Assembly (NCBI GenBank): GCA_900554395.1
Contig: USHB01000001.1
Location: 1-24,068, forward strand
Origin: an uncultured Phascolarctobacterium sp.
GTDB taxonomy: Bacteria; Bacillota; Negativicutes; Acidaminococcales; Acidaminococcaceae
Direction of reading: 5' to 3'
DNA length: 24,068 nt
Shown: one piece after another, positions 8,888 to 15,453 of the stretch
Numbering within the stretch: position 1 is the first letter of the stretch
Layout of the letters: each line of letters opens with the position of its first letter
Position numbers and translations under genes: made by a program
The notes under the pieces: model-generated
Told to the model about the DNA's origin: nothing
Seen by the model: the letters and a program-made list of their open reading frames with translations, nothing else
The model's database searches: none

Positions 8888-8895
8888 TCCGGTCT
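8869..8895 (-). terminator. Intrinsic terminator between lpxI and lpxB
   Basis: On the minus strand a 9-bp stem (AGACCGGAC pairing with GTTCGGTCT, one G-U pair) encloses a TTAAT loop and runs directly into a TTTTT tract. In the plus-strand RNA the G-U position becomes an A-C mismatch and the T run is offset by CGCG. The structure therefore favours termination of leftward transcription coming out of lpxI. Confidence 0.75.
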
Positions 8896-8921
8896 CGCGT
8901 TTTTCTCAATTATTTTTCAAT

Positions 8922-9731
8922 TTATTTTGAAACAATCGTAATTCCATGCTCATCAGCAAGTTTAATTACGGCTTCACGTTCAGTTAAAAGCGTATGCCCG
9001 GCCTCAATTACCAGCGCCTTGCAGCCGGATTCTATCATCGACTGAATGGTTTTGGTACCAACGCCCGGCACATCAAAACGGTCATCCTGGGCAGGTTTGG
9101 CAGTTTTGGCAACAACAGCGTCCTTGCCAAGTTTGCCTCCGCGAAGAATGCAGGCATCAGTGCCTTCAATAGCTTCTACCGCCATCACCGCCATATTTTT
9201 TACAACAACAGTCTGCCCTATATCAAGTCGTCCGATTTCTTTCGCCATTTTATAGCCAAAGTCCATATCAGCAAGTTCTTCCGGCGTCGGCTGACGTTTA
9301 GTCAGCACACCGGGTCCCGGCATCAGCGGTTTGATAAGGTAGGTCTGGTCCATAACAAAAATGTCTTCGCTTTCCAGTTCCTTAACAATGGCGTTCATAA
9401 TCGTGTCATCCTTGCGGTCAGGCACAGACGACAAAATTTTAATGGCACGCATATCGGGAATAATAGCGCCTTTTTTATATAATATTTCCTTCGTAACCTT
9501 GCCAATCATGGTTACGATTTTAACATTATTCTTTTTTAAAGTAGAAATAATTTTTCCGATTTTACCGATATGAATATCATAATAAACATCGGCTACTTCC
9601 GGCAGCTCCGGGTCAATATCCGGCACAACGCCGATAGCCACAATGCGGCAGCCGCGTTCTTTTGCCGATTTGGCAACATCTACCGGCAAATGCCCGATAC
9701 CGGAAAGCAGGCCCAGGGTTTCAGTTTCCAT
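8922..9731 (-). CDS. lpxI: UDP-2,3-diacylglucosamine pyrophosphatase LpxI
   Basis: LpxI hydrolyses UDP-2,3-diacylglucosamine to lipid X, replacing LpxH of enterobacteria. The protein opens with the family's LGLLSGIGHLPVDVA and ends with the long conserved DUF1009-type domain. That domain contains MPGPGVLTKRQPT, ADMDFGYKMAKEIGRLDIGQ, VVVKNMAVMAVEAIEGTD, ILRGGKLGKDAVVAKTAKP, and the signature QDDRFDVPGVGTKTI expected to hold the active-site acidic residues. I use the ATG at 9731 (269 residues). An in-frame TTG sits one codon before it, but AAGGTGG is better spaced from the ATG. The lpxA stop is 12 nt upstream. No lpxH or lpxG candidate is present in the window, so this is the likely enzyme for the step. 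Confidence 0.94.
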   Translation of the reverse strand: METETLGLLSGIGHLPVDVAKSAKERGCRIVAIGVVPDIDPELPEVADVYYDIHIGKIGKIISTLKKNNVKIVTMIGKVTKEILYKKGAIIPDMRAIKILSSVPDRKDDTIMNAIVKELESEDIFVMDQTYLIKPLMPGPGVLTKRQPTPEELADMDFGYKMAKEIGRLDIGQTVVVKNMAVMAVEAIEGTDACILRGGKLGKDAVVAKTAKPAQDDRFDVPGVGTKTIQSMIESGCKALVIEAGHTLLTEREAVIKLADEHGITIVSK

Positions 9732-9743
9732 CAAGCCACCACC

Positions 9744-10553
9744 TTATTTTTTCGGGGTTCTTAAAATGCCGCGTTCTGCGGTACGCAAAAAGCGCATTAA
9801 ATGTTCAACAGGCTCGCAGCTGTCAAGCTCCTGCTCCATGGTAGCAATGGCTTCCTGCAAAGTAAGTCCGCTGCGGTACAGAATGCGGAAAGCTTTTTTA
9901 AGCTGGCTGCGTTCTTCCTGCGGAATGCCTGCACGTGCAATGCCTACGCTGTTAAGGCCAAACACATAAGCCGGCTGCCCGGAAACAATCATAAACGGAG
10001 GCACGTCCTGATTAACATGCGCCTGGCCGCCAATCATGGCATTGCGGCCGATTTTGCAGAACTGATGCACAGCTGCAAGTCCGCCGATAACAGCGCGGTC
10101 TTCAACAGTTACGTGCCCTGCCAGAGTTGCCACATTGGACATAATTACGTTGTTGCCAACCACGCAGTTATGTGCAACATGGGTATAGGCCATCATCAAA
10201 AGATTGTTGCCGATAATAGTTTTATTTCCTTCGCCGGTTGCCCTGTTAACGGTTGTGCATTCACGGAAAATACAGCCATCACCGATAATAGTAGAGCTGT
10301 ACTCGTTGGCAAATTTTAAATCCTGCGGAACTGCGCCGATAGAGCAGCCCGGGAAAAATACACAGTTTTTGCCTACCGTCGTATGTTCGTGGATGACGGC
10401 ATGCGGATAGAGTTTGCAGCCGTCGCCGATAACAACGTCATCGCCGATTACCGCATACGGTCCGATTTCCACGTTTTTGCCGATAATGGCATTCGGATGG
10501 ACAATCGCCGTAGGATGGATGTTATGTACAGGCTTAATTACCGAATTCATCAT
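9744..10553 (-). CDS. lpxA: UDP-N-acetylglucosamine acyltransferase LpxA
   Basis: LpxA transfers a 3-hydroxyacyl chain from ACP to UDP-GlcNAc, the first lipid A reaction. The N-terminal two thirds are left-handed beta-helix hexapeptide repeats (IHPTAIVHPNAIIGKNVEIG and onward). The catalytic His lies in MAYTHVAHNCVVG, and GLAAVHQFCKIGRNAMIGG and VNQDVPPFMIVSGQPA are typical LpxA segments. The C-terminal helical part contains GIPQEERSQLKKAFR. A GTG start at 10559 is open in frame but abuts the Shine-Dalgarno. The ATGs at 10553 and 10550 are both well spaced from GAGGAG (5 and 8 nt), and I chose 10553 (269 residues). It is preceded by an unusually long 184-bp gap holding several inverted repeats. 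Confidence 0.94.
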   Translation of the reverse strand: MMNSVIKPVHNIHPTAIVHPNAIIGKNVEIGPYAVIGDDVVIGDGCKLYPHAVIHEHTTVGKNCVFFPGCSIGAVPQDLKFANEYSSTIIGDGCIFRECTTVNRATGEGNKTIIGNNLLMMAYTHVAHNCVVGNNVIMSNVATLAGHVTVEDRAVIGGLAAVHQFCKIGRNAMIGGQAHVNQDVPPFMIVSGQPAYVFGLNSVGIARAGIPQEERSQLKKAFRILYRSGLTLQEAIATMEQELDSCEPVEHLMRFLRTAERGILRTPKK

Positions 10554-10618
10554 ATTCACTCCTCAAAATTAACCGCTCATGTTAATCTGCAAATTCTATA
10601 CCGATTTGCAACTTAATA

Positions 10619-10624
10619 ATTATA
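10619..10624 (-). promoter_or_regulatory. Possible -10 element upstream of lpxA
   Basis: The minus strand reads TATAAT exactly, about 66 nt upstream of the chosen lpxA ATG, leaving room for a leader. No good -35 hexamer is found 16-18 bp upstream (the region is A-rich) and there is no TGn extension. Transcription from here would need an activator or may not occur. Confidence 0.35.
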
Positions 10625-10672
10625 TTCGGCAAATCAGATTTTATTTTTACTTACCAATATCAGCTTTTATAA

Positions 10673-10684
10673 GCGGTTAACCGC
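10673..10684. promoter_or_regulatory. 12-bp perfect palindrome, possible operator
   Basis: GCGGTTAACCGC is a perfect palindrome about 50 bp upstream of the candidate lpxA -10. A matching half-site (TTAACCGC on the plus strand) recurs at 10569-10576, just upstream of the lpxA Shine-Dalgarno, in the same orientation and 108 bp away. Two related sites flanking a -10 box would suit a dimeric repressor or activator, but I know no regulator with this site. The half-site also occurs by chance in coding DNA (1823-1830, 4265-4272), which lowers confidence. Confidence 0.35.
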
Positions 10685-10737
10685 CAAATACGCTGTTTTG
10701 CTTGTTTTTTCAGCGTTATACAACGTTTTTTGGCAAA

Positions 10738-11178
10738 TTATTGTTTCGGGTCCATAATGGCAAAAGTGCATTCACATTCGCAGGCAACTTTGCCATCAAC
10801 CCTGCCCTTACATTCGCAAACGCCCATATTGCCGCGGATTTTTGTAATAATAGCTTCGGTAACAACCTGGTCACCGGGAATAATCTGTTTGCGGAAACGT
10901 ACATTGTCGATTTTGCCGAACACTGCAATTTTGCCGCGGTTTTCTTCAGGATAAAGCAAAGCAACGCCGCCTACCTGCGCCATGGCTTCAATCATCAGCA
11001 CGCCCGGCATAATCGGGTCGCCCGGGAAATGGCCAAGAAACTGCATTTCATTCATGGTGATATTTTTAATTCCCACTGCGCGTTTCATCGGTTCAAGTTC
11101 GATAATGCGGTCTACCAAAAGCATCGGATAACGGTGGGGAATAATTTTCTGAATTTCACTGGCTTCTAAAACGGTCAT
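10738..11178 (-). CDS. fabZ: 3-hydroxyacyl-[acyl-carrier-protein] dehydratase FabZ
   Basis: FabZ dehydrates 3-hydroxyacyl-ACP in fatty acid elongation and so competes with LpxA and LpxD for the same substrate. The 146-residue single hot-dog fold shows IIPHRYPMLLVDRI near 12-25 and the active-site segment GHFPGDPIMPGVLMIEAMAQ near 49-68, with catalytic H50 and E64. The ATG at 11178 overlaps the lpxC stop as ATGA. Coupling lpxC and fabZ translation would help balance lipid A against phospholipid synthesis, a known point of control in other diderms. A 178-bp gap with structured DNA follows before lpxA. Confidence 0.95.
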   Translation of the reverse strand: MTVLEASEIQKIIPHRYPMLLVDRIIELEPMKRAVGIKNITMNEMQFLGHFPGDPIMPGVLMIEAMAQVGGVALLYPEENRGKIAVFGKIDNVRFRKQIIPGDQVVTEAIITKIRGNMGVCECKGRVDGKVACECECTFAIMDPKQ

Positions 11179-12023
11179 TTTGCTTCCTCCTTTAACTGAC
11201 AGGCTTTAATTTGTTTTGCAAGTTTGGCGTTAAAAGCATGTCCGGATTTAACCGCAATTACATGCCCTTTAATCGCCCCCAGCAGATACAAATCGCCAAT
11301 AACGTCTAAAATTTTATGGCGGATAAGTTCATCCTCAAAACGCATTTCGGATAATACTTTATCTTCATCAAAAATAACAACATTTTCAACGCTGCCGCCA
11401 AGCCCAAGCCCCATTGCCTGCAGCTGCTTAATTTCGTGCATAAAGCCAACTGTGCGGGCGCGCGCAATTTCCTTTAAAAAGGTTTCTTCCGTAAGTTCAA
11501 CATCAAAATACTGCGTTCCAAGTTTTGGATGCGGATTCATCGAAACGAAAGAAATGCGGTAGCCGTCATACGGCTGCACGGTAATATATTTATCGCCTTC
11601 ATATACGGCAAAAGACTGCGGAACTGCATAAACTTTGCGTTCTGCCTCCTGCGTTACGCGCCCTGCCTGCAAAATCAAATCGCAGAACACAGCTGCGCTG
11701 CCGTCTGTTACAGGCGGTTCCGGCGATGACATTTCAATGCGGCAATTATCAATATGCATCATGGCAAGTGCCGCCATTAAATGTTCCACCGTAAAAACTT
11801 CCGCGCCGCCGGCGCTTAAAGTTGTTGCCCTTAAAGTAGAAGTTACGTTTTCAGGCAGTGCAGGTATTTCCGGCCTGTCCGGCAAATCCGTACGCACAAA
11901 AACAATGCCGGTATTTGCTTCCGCCGGGCACAAGGTCATAAGCACATCCTTGCCGGAATGCAGCCCAATGCCTGTATGCGATATTTTTTTGGCTAAAGTC
12001 TGCTGATATTCTTTGTTCGGCAT
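11175..12023 (-). CDS. lpxC: UDP-3-O-acyl-N-acetylglucosamine deacetylase LpxC
   Basis: LpxC is the zinc-dependent deacetylase that commits carbon to lipid A. The 282 residues are slightly shorter than the E. coli enzyme. Visible features are ISHTGIGLHSGKDV near the N-terminus, VEHLMAAL with zinc ligand H81 and E80, TDGSAAVF, SFVSMNPHPKLGTQYFDVEL, the ARARTVGF segment, HKILDVIGDLYLLG with zinc ligands H236 and D240, and the catalytic His in VKSGHAFNAKLA (H262). AGGAGGAG stands just upstream of the ATG at 12023. The late acyltransferase gene ends 21 nt upstream and fabZ overlaps the stop. I see no E. coli-like C-terminal degradation tail, but that is hard to judge by eye. Confidence 0.96.
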   Translation of the reverse strand: MPNKEYQQTLAKKISHTGIGLHSGKDVLMTLCPAEANTGIVFVRTDLPDRPEIPALPENVTSTLRATTLSAGGAEVFTVEHLMAALAMMHIDNCRIEMSSPEPPVTDGSAAVFCDLILQAGRVTQEAERKVYAVPQSFAVYEGDKYITVQPYDGYRISFVSMNPHPKLGTQYFDVELTEETFLKEIARARTVGFMHEIKQLQAMGLGLGGSVENVVIFDEDKVLSEMRFEDELIRHKILDVIGDLYLLGAIKGHVIAVKSGHAFNAKLAKQIKACQLKEEAK

Positions 12024-12044
12024 GCTTCTCCTCCTGTCTGCTGT

Positions 12045-12935
12045 TTATTTTTTACCGGCAAATCGCTGCCGTCCGTCTTTCCAACGGTCATGCACCCAGA
12101 ACCACATTGGCGGGTTCTCAATAATTTCGTGTTCCAGCACCGTTATAAGCTCTTTGGTAACAACATAATAGTCTTTTTCCTTATCGCCTGTTTTAGGCGT
12201 GTATAGCGGCGGATAAATATTCGCACGCAAAGTGCCGTCCGGGTTGTTATGCATAAAAATCGGCAATATCGGCGAGCCGTACAAACGCGACAGCACCGCA
12301 GGCCCGTAAGGCGTTATGCATTTTTTGCCGAAGATTTCTATTTCCACGCCATCGTCATTGGTATCCTGGTCAAACAAAACGCCAAGCAAATTCTTTTCCT
12401 TCAGCATACGGCTGATTGCCAGAAGCCCTGATTTGCCGCGGTTGTAAGCAACCTTTTGCCCAACCATTTCACGGTATTCGTTGATAAAACGGTCCATCTG
12501 CCCGTTGTTCTGCTTGCGGGTAATGGATAACATGGGGTAGCCATGCAGCGCCACCGTTGCGCCAAGCAGTTCCCAGTTGCCAAAATGGCCGGTTGCCATA
12601 ATAACACCCTTATTTTCTTTATAGGCAGCTTCCAGGTATTCCAGCCCTTCCACCGTTACAAGCTGGTCAATGTTTTCCGGCTTCAAAAGCGGAAAGCGCA
12701 TAACTTCAACAATCATCCTGCCAAAGCGGTGCAGGCTGTCTTCGGCAATCTGCCTGGCGCGCTTTTCATCCACGCCAAGGCATTCCTGTACATTGGCTGC
12801 CGCCATTTTAAGGCGCCATTCCGGTGTGGCCAAAACAGCCACGCTGCCCAGAAAATGCGCCACGCCGTTACGGATAAACTTTGGCGACACACACATTAGC
12901 CAGCTGAAAAATTTAACAATATGATAAGCAATCAA
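12045..12935 (-). CDS. Lipid A late acyltransferase (LpxL/HtrB family)
   Basis: This 296-residue protein belongs to the lysophospholipid/Kdo-dependent acyltransferase family, which adds secondary acyl chains to Kdo2-lipid IVA at the inner membrane. It has a hydrophobic N-terminal anchor (about 1-37), the catalytic HX4E motif in ATGHFGNWELLG (H117, E122), and the conserved GVLFDQDTNDDGV near 185-197, followed by PYGPAVLSRLYGSPILPIF. The start appears to be TTG at 12935: the codon just upstream is TAG, and the next ATG (codon 14) would cut the anchor. The Shine-Dalgarno (AGGA, 11 nt away) is weak, so expression may be modest. It lies between lpxD and lpxC, which is early for a late-acting enzyme. 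Which acyl position it modifies cannot be read from the sequence. Confidence 0.9.
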   Translation of the reverse strand: MIAYHIVKFFSWLMCVSPKFIRNGVAHFLGSVAVLATPEWRLKMAAANVQECLGVDEKRARQIAEDSLHRFGRMIVEVMRFPLLKPENIDQLVTVEGLEYLEAAYKENKGVIMATGHFGNWELLGATVALHGYPMLSITRKQNNGQMDRFINEYREMVGQKVAYNRGKSGLLAISRMLKEKNLLGVLFDQDTNDDGVEIEIFGKKCITPYGPAVLSRLYGSPILPIFMHNNPDGTLRANIYPPLYTPKTGDKEKDYYVVTKELITVLEHEIIENPPMWFWVHDRWKDGRQRFAGKK

Positions 12936-12955
12936 CTAACAACACGTCCTGCAAA

Positions 12956-13987
12956 TTATTTCTTCAATTCGGCCAAAGCCTTTTCCAGTTCCTTAACCTT
13001 TTTCACAAGGTCGCCTACCTTACGCAGGTTGGCTTCCTGTTTCAGCCAGTCTTTATACGGCTGTGCCGGAAAACCGGCGCAAACGGAATTATCAGGGATA
13101 TTATGGGTAATGCCGGTTCTGCCTGCAAACTGGCAGTTATTGCCAATGGTAATGTGCCCAACAGTGCCTACCTGACCGGCAAATACACAGTTATCACCGG
13201 CAGTTACGCTGCCGCTGATGCCGACATGCGCCACAACAAGGCAGTTTTTGCCAAGCACGTCATTATGGCCGAGATGCACGAGGTTATCAATTTTAGTACC
13301 GGCGCCAACAATAGTGCTGCCGGCAGTTGCCCTGTCGATGCAGGAATTGCTGCCAATTTCCACTTCGTCTTCCAGCACAACATTGCCTGCCTGCAACACA
13401 AAACTATGTTTGCCGGTAGTTTTATCGGTAATGTAGCCAAAACCATCACCGCCGATAACTGCGCCGGACTGTAAAACTATTTTATTGCCAAGCACGCAGC
13501 CCTCACGGATGGTAGAACTTGGGTAAAAGAGGCAGTCTGTGCCTGTTTTTACGTTTCTGCCGACATAAACATGCGGGTAAATTACAGTACCATCGCCAAT
13601 TTCTGCACCTTCATCAATGTAAGCAAATGCCATGATGGCCACGTTTTTGCCAATTTTAGCCGTCGGCGCAACATAAGCCCTGTCGCTTACAACGCGTTCA
13701 ACTTCTGCTCTGTGTCGGAACAATTCAAGCAGTGCGGCAAAAGCTGCGCGCGGGTTTTCCACGCGGATAACAGGACGGTTATCCGGCAGTTTCGGGTCAT
13801 TAAAACCCAAAACCATTACGCCTGCTTTGCTCAAATGGCAATGTTCCACATGCGGCGGTACGGCAAAAGAAATATCCTCAGGCCCTGCTTCCACCAAGCC
13901 ATTAACACCGGTAATTTTTAACTCCGGTGCATCATTTTCAAGTTTACCCTGCAAAAATTCTGCTAATTCACGGACAGTTTTTTCCAT
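12956..13987 (-). CDS. lpxD: UDP-3-O-(3-hydroxyacyl)glucosamine N-acyltransferase LpxD
   Basis: LpxD adds the second 3-hydroxyacyl chain (N-linked, C2) after LpxC deacetylation. Its 343 residues comprise an N-terminal uridine-binding domain (about 1-100), a long hexapeptide-repeat beta-helix (about 101-305) and a C-terminal helix (about 308-343). Recognisable pieces are GVNGLVEAGPEDISF, IGGDGFGY, IGSNSCIDRAT, and KIDNLVHLGHND, where H241 aligns with the catalytic His of E. coli LpxD. The helix repeats continue through GQVGTVGHITIGNN, and FAGRTGITHNI follows. AGGAGG stands just upstream of the ATG at 13987. A strong intrinsic terminator ends only about 30 nt upstream, so this gene probably depends on read-through from the ompH genes or on an unrecognised promoter. 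Confidence 0.95.
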   Translation of the reverse strand: MEKTVRELAEFLQGKLENDAPELKITGVNGLVEAGPEDISFAVPPHVEHCHLSKAGVMVLGFNDPKLPDNRPVIRVENPRAAFAALLELFRHRAEVERVVSDRAYVAPTAKIGKNVAIMAFAYIDEGAEIGDGTVIYPHVYVGRNVKTGTDCLFYPSSTIREGCVLGNKIVLQSGAVIGGDGFGYITDKTTGKHSFVLQAGNVVLEDEVEIGSNSCIDRATAGSTIVGAGTKIDNLVHLGHNDVLGKNCLVVAHVGISGSVTAGDNCVFAGQVGTVGHITIGNNCQFAGRTGITHNIPDNSVCAGFPAQPYKDWLKQEANLRKVGDLVKKVKELEKALAELKK

Positions 13988-14017
13988 CTTGCAGCCTCCT
14001 GTACAATCCGGCTATTT

Positions 14018-14043
14018 AAAAAGCGGGCAGCCTTGCCGCCCGC
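14018..14043 (-). terminator. Intrinsic terminator between the ompH paralogs and lpxD
   Basis: On the minus strand GCGGGC pairs with GCCCGC, and the stem can be extended by three further pairs (one G-U) to nine, with an AAG loop. It is followed at once by TTTTT. The hairpin is GC-rich and the T run lies on the leftward side only, so it should act on transcription leaving the ompH block. Confidence 0.8.
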
Positions 14044-14056
14044 CATCTTACCGGTT

Positions 14057-14467
14057 TTATTTCATTTTGGCAATTACGTCCTGCGTTACATCAACGCCGC
14101 CCTGCGGTACGGCATCTTTAATCAAAACAGCGCCCAGGCCTTTTTCCTTGGCAACTTCGTTCAAAGCCGTATCAAGGCTGGCTTTTAATTTATTCTGCGC
14201 TTCAGAGCGGATAACATTCATTTTGGAAGTATAATCTTCCATTACTTTTTTTCTTTCATCGCCGGTTTTGCCTTCCAGCGCCGTATTCATTTCATCCTGC
14301 AAAGCCTTGCCTTTGGTTGTTACTTCTTCCTGCACGGTTTTTACAATTGCAGCCTGGCTTTCAACAGCGCGCATGTCTACCACGCCAAATTCGGCGTTGC
14401 GGCCGGAGCAGCCAAAGGATAATAATGCCGTTGCCGCAAGCAGACCGGCAATAATTTGTTTTTTCAT
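14057..14467 (-). CDS. OmpH/Skp-like protein, short, probable lipoprotein
   Basis: This 136-residue exported protein has a signal peptide ending LLSFGC, so C20 may be lipidated. The lipobox is atypical because Ser rather than Leu or Val is at -3. The mature part begins with an OmpH-like strand (EFGVVDMRAVES), continues as a charged helix likely to form a coiled coil (about 37-105), and ends GLGAVLIKDAVPQGGVDVTQDVIAKMK in outline. That ending matches the C-termini of the two neighbouring paralogs (for example GGLDITDEV and ADDITQEV). Skp/OmpH proteins are periplasmic trimeric chaperones for outer-membrane proteins. A membrane-tethered variant is the natural inference here, not a demonstrated role. 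GGGAG precedes the ATG; the terminator before lpxD follows. Confidence 0.75.
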   Translation of the reverse strand: MKKQIIAGLLAATALLSFGCSGRNAEFGVVDMRAVESQAAIVKTVQEEVTTKGKALQDEMNTALEGKTGDERKKVMEDYTSKMNVIRSEAQNKLKASLDTALNEVAKEKGLGAVLIKDAVPQGGVDVTQDVIAKMK

Positions 14468-14482
14468 GTTTATTCGCTCCCG

Positions 14483-15397
14483 TTATTTTGATTTTTTAAG
14501 CTCTTTTATTACCTCTTGGGTAATGTCATCAGCTTTTACATTAACTTTTACTTTATTAAAAACAATAGTGTAGCCGCGCTCTTTGGCAAGATACGCCACT
14601 TTGCTTTCAATATCATGCCTGATTTCCGAAGCAATCTTATCATTGCCTTCTTTTATTTTATCAAGGCGTTTGTCGATTACTTCAACTACTTTATTAAATG
14701 CTGCCGGACCCTGCTGCAAATCTTTATTGTCTTTGTCAATATCGTCCTGCAGCTTGCCGTTCAGCTCATCACGCAGCCCTGCAGCATATTCTGCAATGCG
14801 CTGCTTCATGGCCTCACGCTCCGGCGCGGTTTTTTCAGCAATAATCGCACTGTGCTTTTTGTTAAGTTCAGCCATTTTGCTGTCCATCTCAGCACGCAGT
14901 ACCCGTAATTCATCCTGCAGCTCCTGACGCTGTTCAGGTTTTATGCGTACGGCTTCAAGCTGGAGACGGATATTAAACATTCTCAGCTGATACTCATTTT
15001 CAATGCTTTCACGTTCTTCGGCGAGTATTTCATCAGCCTCAGCCGCAGCTTTTTCCAAAACAGCCTGAAATTCGTGCTGTTCAATTTCATGTTTAGCATA
15101 CATTGAAGTACGGTAATCAGCTTCGTAATAACTGCTTTTACTGTTCTGCTTAATCTTTTGCAAAAGCGCCAGGCCCTGTATCTGTTTACGGGCAATATCA
15201 GCCTGCTGGTCACGGTATGCCAGAAGTTTGTCATATTCTGCCCGCCCCTGCTTCAGCGCTTCGCTGCGCGGATGGCTTTTTACCGCTTCCTCCCAGTTGA
15301 TATAGGCAATTTTTTCGCCGGAACCGGGCAGGTTTCCGCAGGCGCTTACGCAAAATACGGCTATGAACATCAATAATGCAATTTGCAGATAACGCAT
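14483..15397 (-). CDS. Long OmpH/Skp-like lipoprotein
   Basis: At 304 residues this is about twice the normal Skp length. The signal peptide ends with a canonical lipobox, VSAC, giving a lipidated C20 followed by GNLPGSG, a flexible linker with no Asp at +2. The OmpH-like strand KIAYINWEEAVKSHP opens the domain. Residues about 45-260 are almost wholly charged helix, predicted to form long coiled-coil arms (for instance ELQDELRVLRAEMDSKMAEL). The end (GYTIVFNKVKVNVKADDITQ) matches the C-terminal strands of its paralogs. AAAGGAAG precedes the ATG at 15397. A role as a membrane-anchored chaperone or spacer is inferred. The first paralog ends 56 nt upstream, with a hairpin in that gap, and the third starts 15 nt downstream. 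Confidence 0.75.
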   Translation of the reverse strand: MRYLQIALLMFIAVFCVSACGNLPGSGEKIAYINWEEAVKSHPRSEALKQGRAEYDKLLAYRDQQADIARKQIQGLALLQKIKQNSKSSYYEADYRTSMYAKHEIEQHEFQAVLEKAAAEADEILAEERESIENEYQLRMFNIRLQLEAVRIKPEQRQELQDELRVLRAEMDSKMAELNKKHSAIIAEKTAPEREAMKQRIAEYAAGLRDELNGKLQDDIDKDNKDLQQGPAAFNKVVEVIDKRLDKIKEGNDKIASEIRHDIESKVAYLAKERGYTIVFNKVKVNVKADDITQEVIKELKKSK

Positions 15398-15429
15398 ACT
15401 ATCTTCCTTTCATAGCCTTACAGCAAACA

Positions 15430-15446
15430 GGACCCTTTCAGGGTCC
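15430..15446 (-). other. Intercistronic hairpin between first and second ompH genes
   Basis: GGACCC and GGGTCC pair perfectly across a five-base loop. On the minus strand the following sequence, TGTTTGCTGT, is only moderately T-rich. It may be a weak attenuator or an mRNA-processing or stabilising hairpin that sets the expression of the upstream chaperone gene relative to the downstream ones. Confidence 0.5.
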
Positions 15447-15453
15447 CGTAAAA

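Larger units (their letters stand above)
10560..10737. other. fabZ-lpxA intergenic region with nested inverted repeats
   Basis: This is the longest gap without a gene in the window. Near fabZ, an outer stem (10683-10688 with 10729-10734, GCCAAA/TTTGGC) encloses a six-base stem (10690-10695 with 10711-10716, ACGCTG/CAGCGT). A smaller hairpin at 10714-10725 competes with the inner stem. A 12-bp palindrome lies at 10673-10684, a TATAAT box at 10619-10624 on the minus strand, and the lpxA Shine-Dalgarno at the left end. None of the stems is followed by a T tract on the minus strand, so I see no clear intrinsic terminator for fabZ. Confidence 0.5.

Noticed and set aside
12956..13660. Periodic sequence in lpxD, and likewise in lpxA, suggesting DNA repeats
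   Set aside because: The periodicity is at protein level: hexapeptide repeats of the left-handed beta-helix. The DNA copies are too diverged to be a tandem repeat element.
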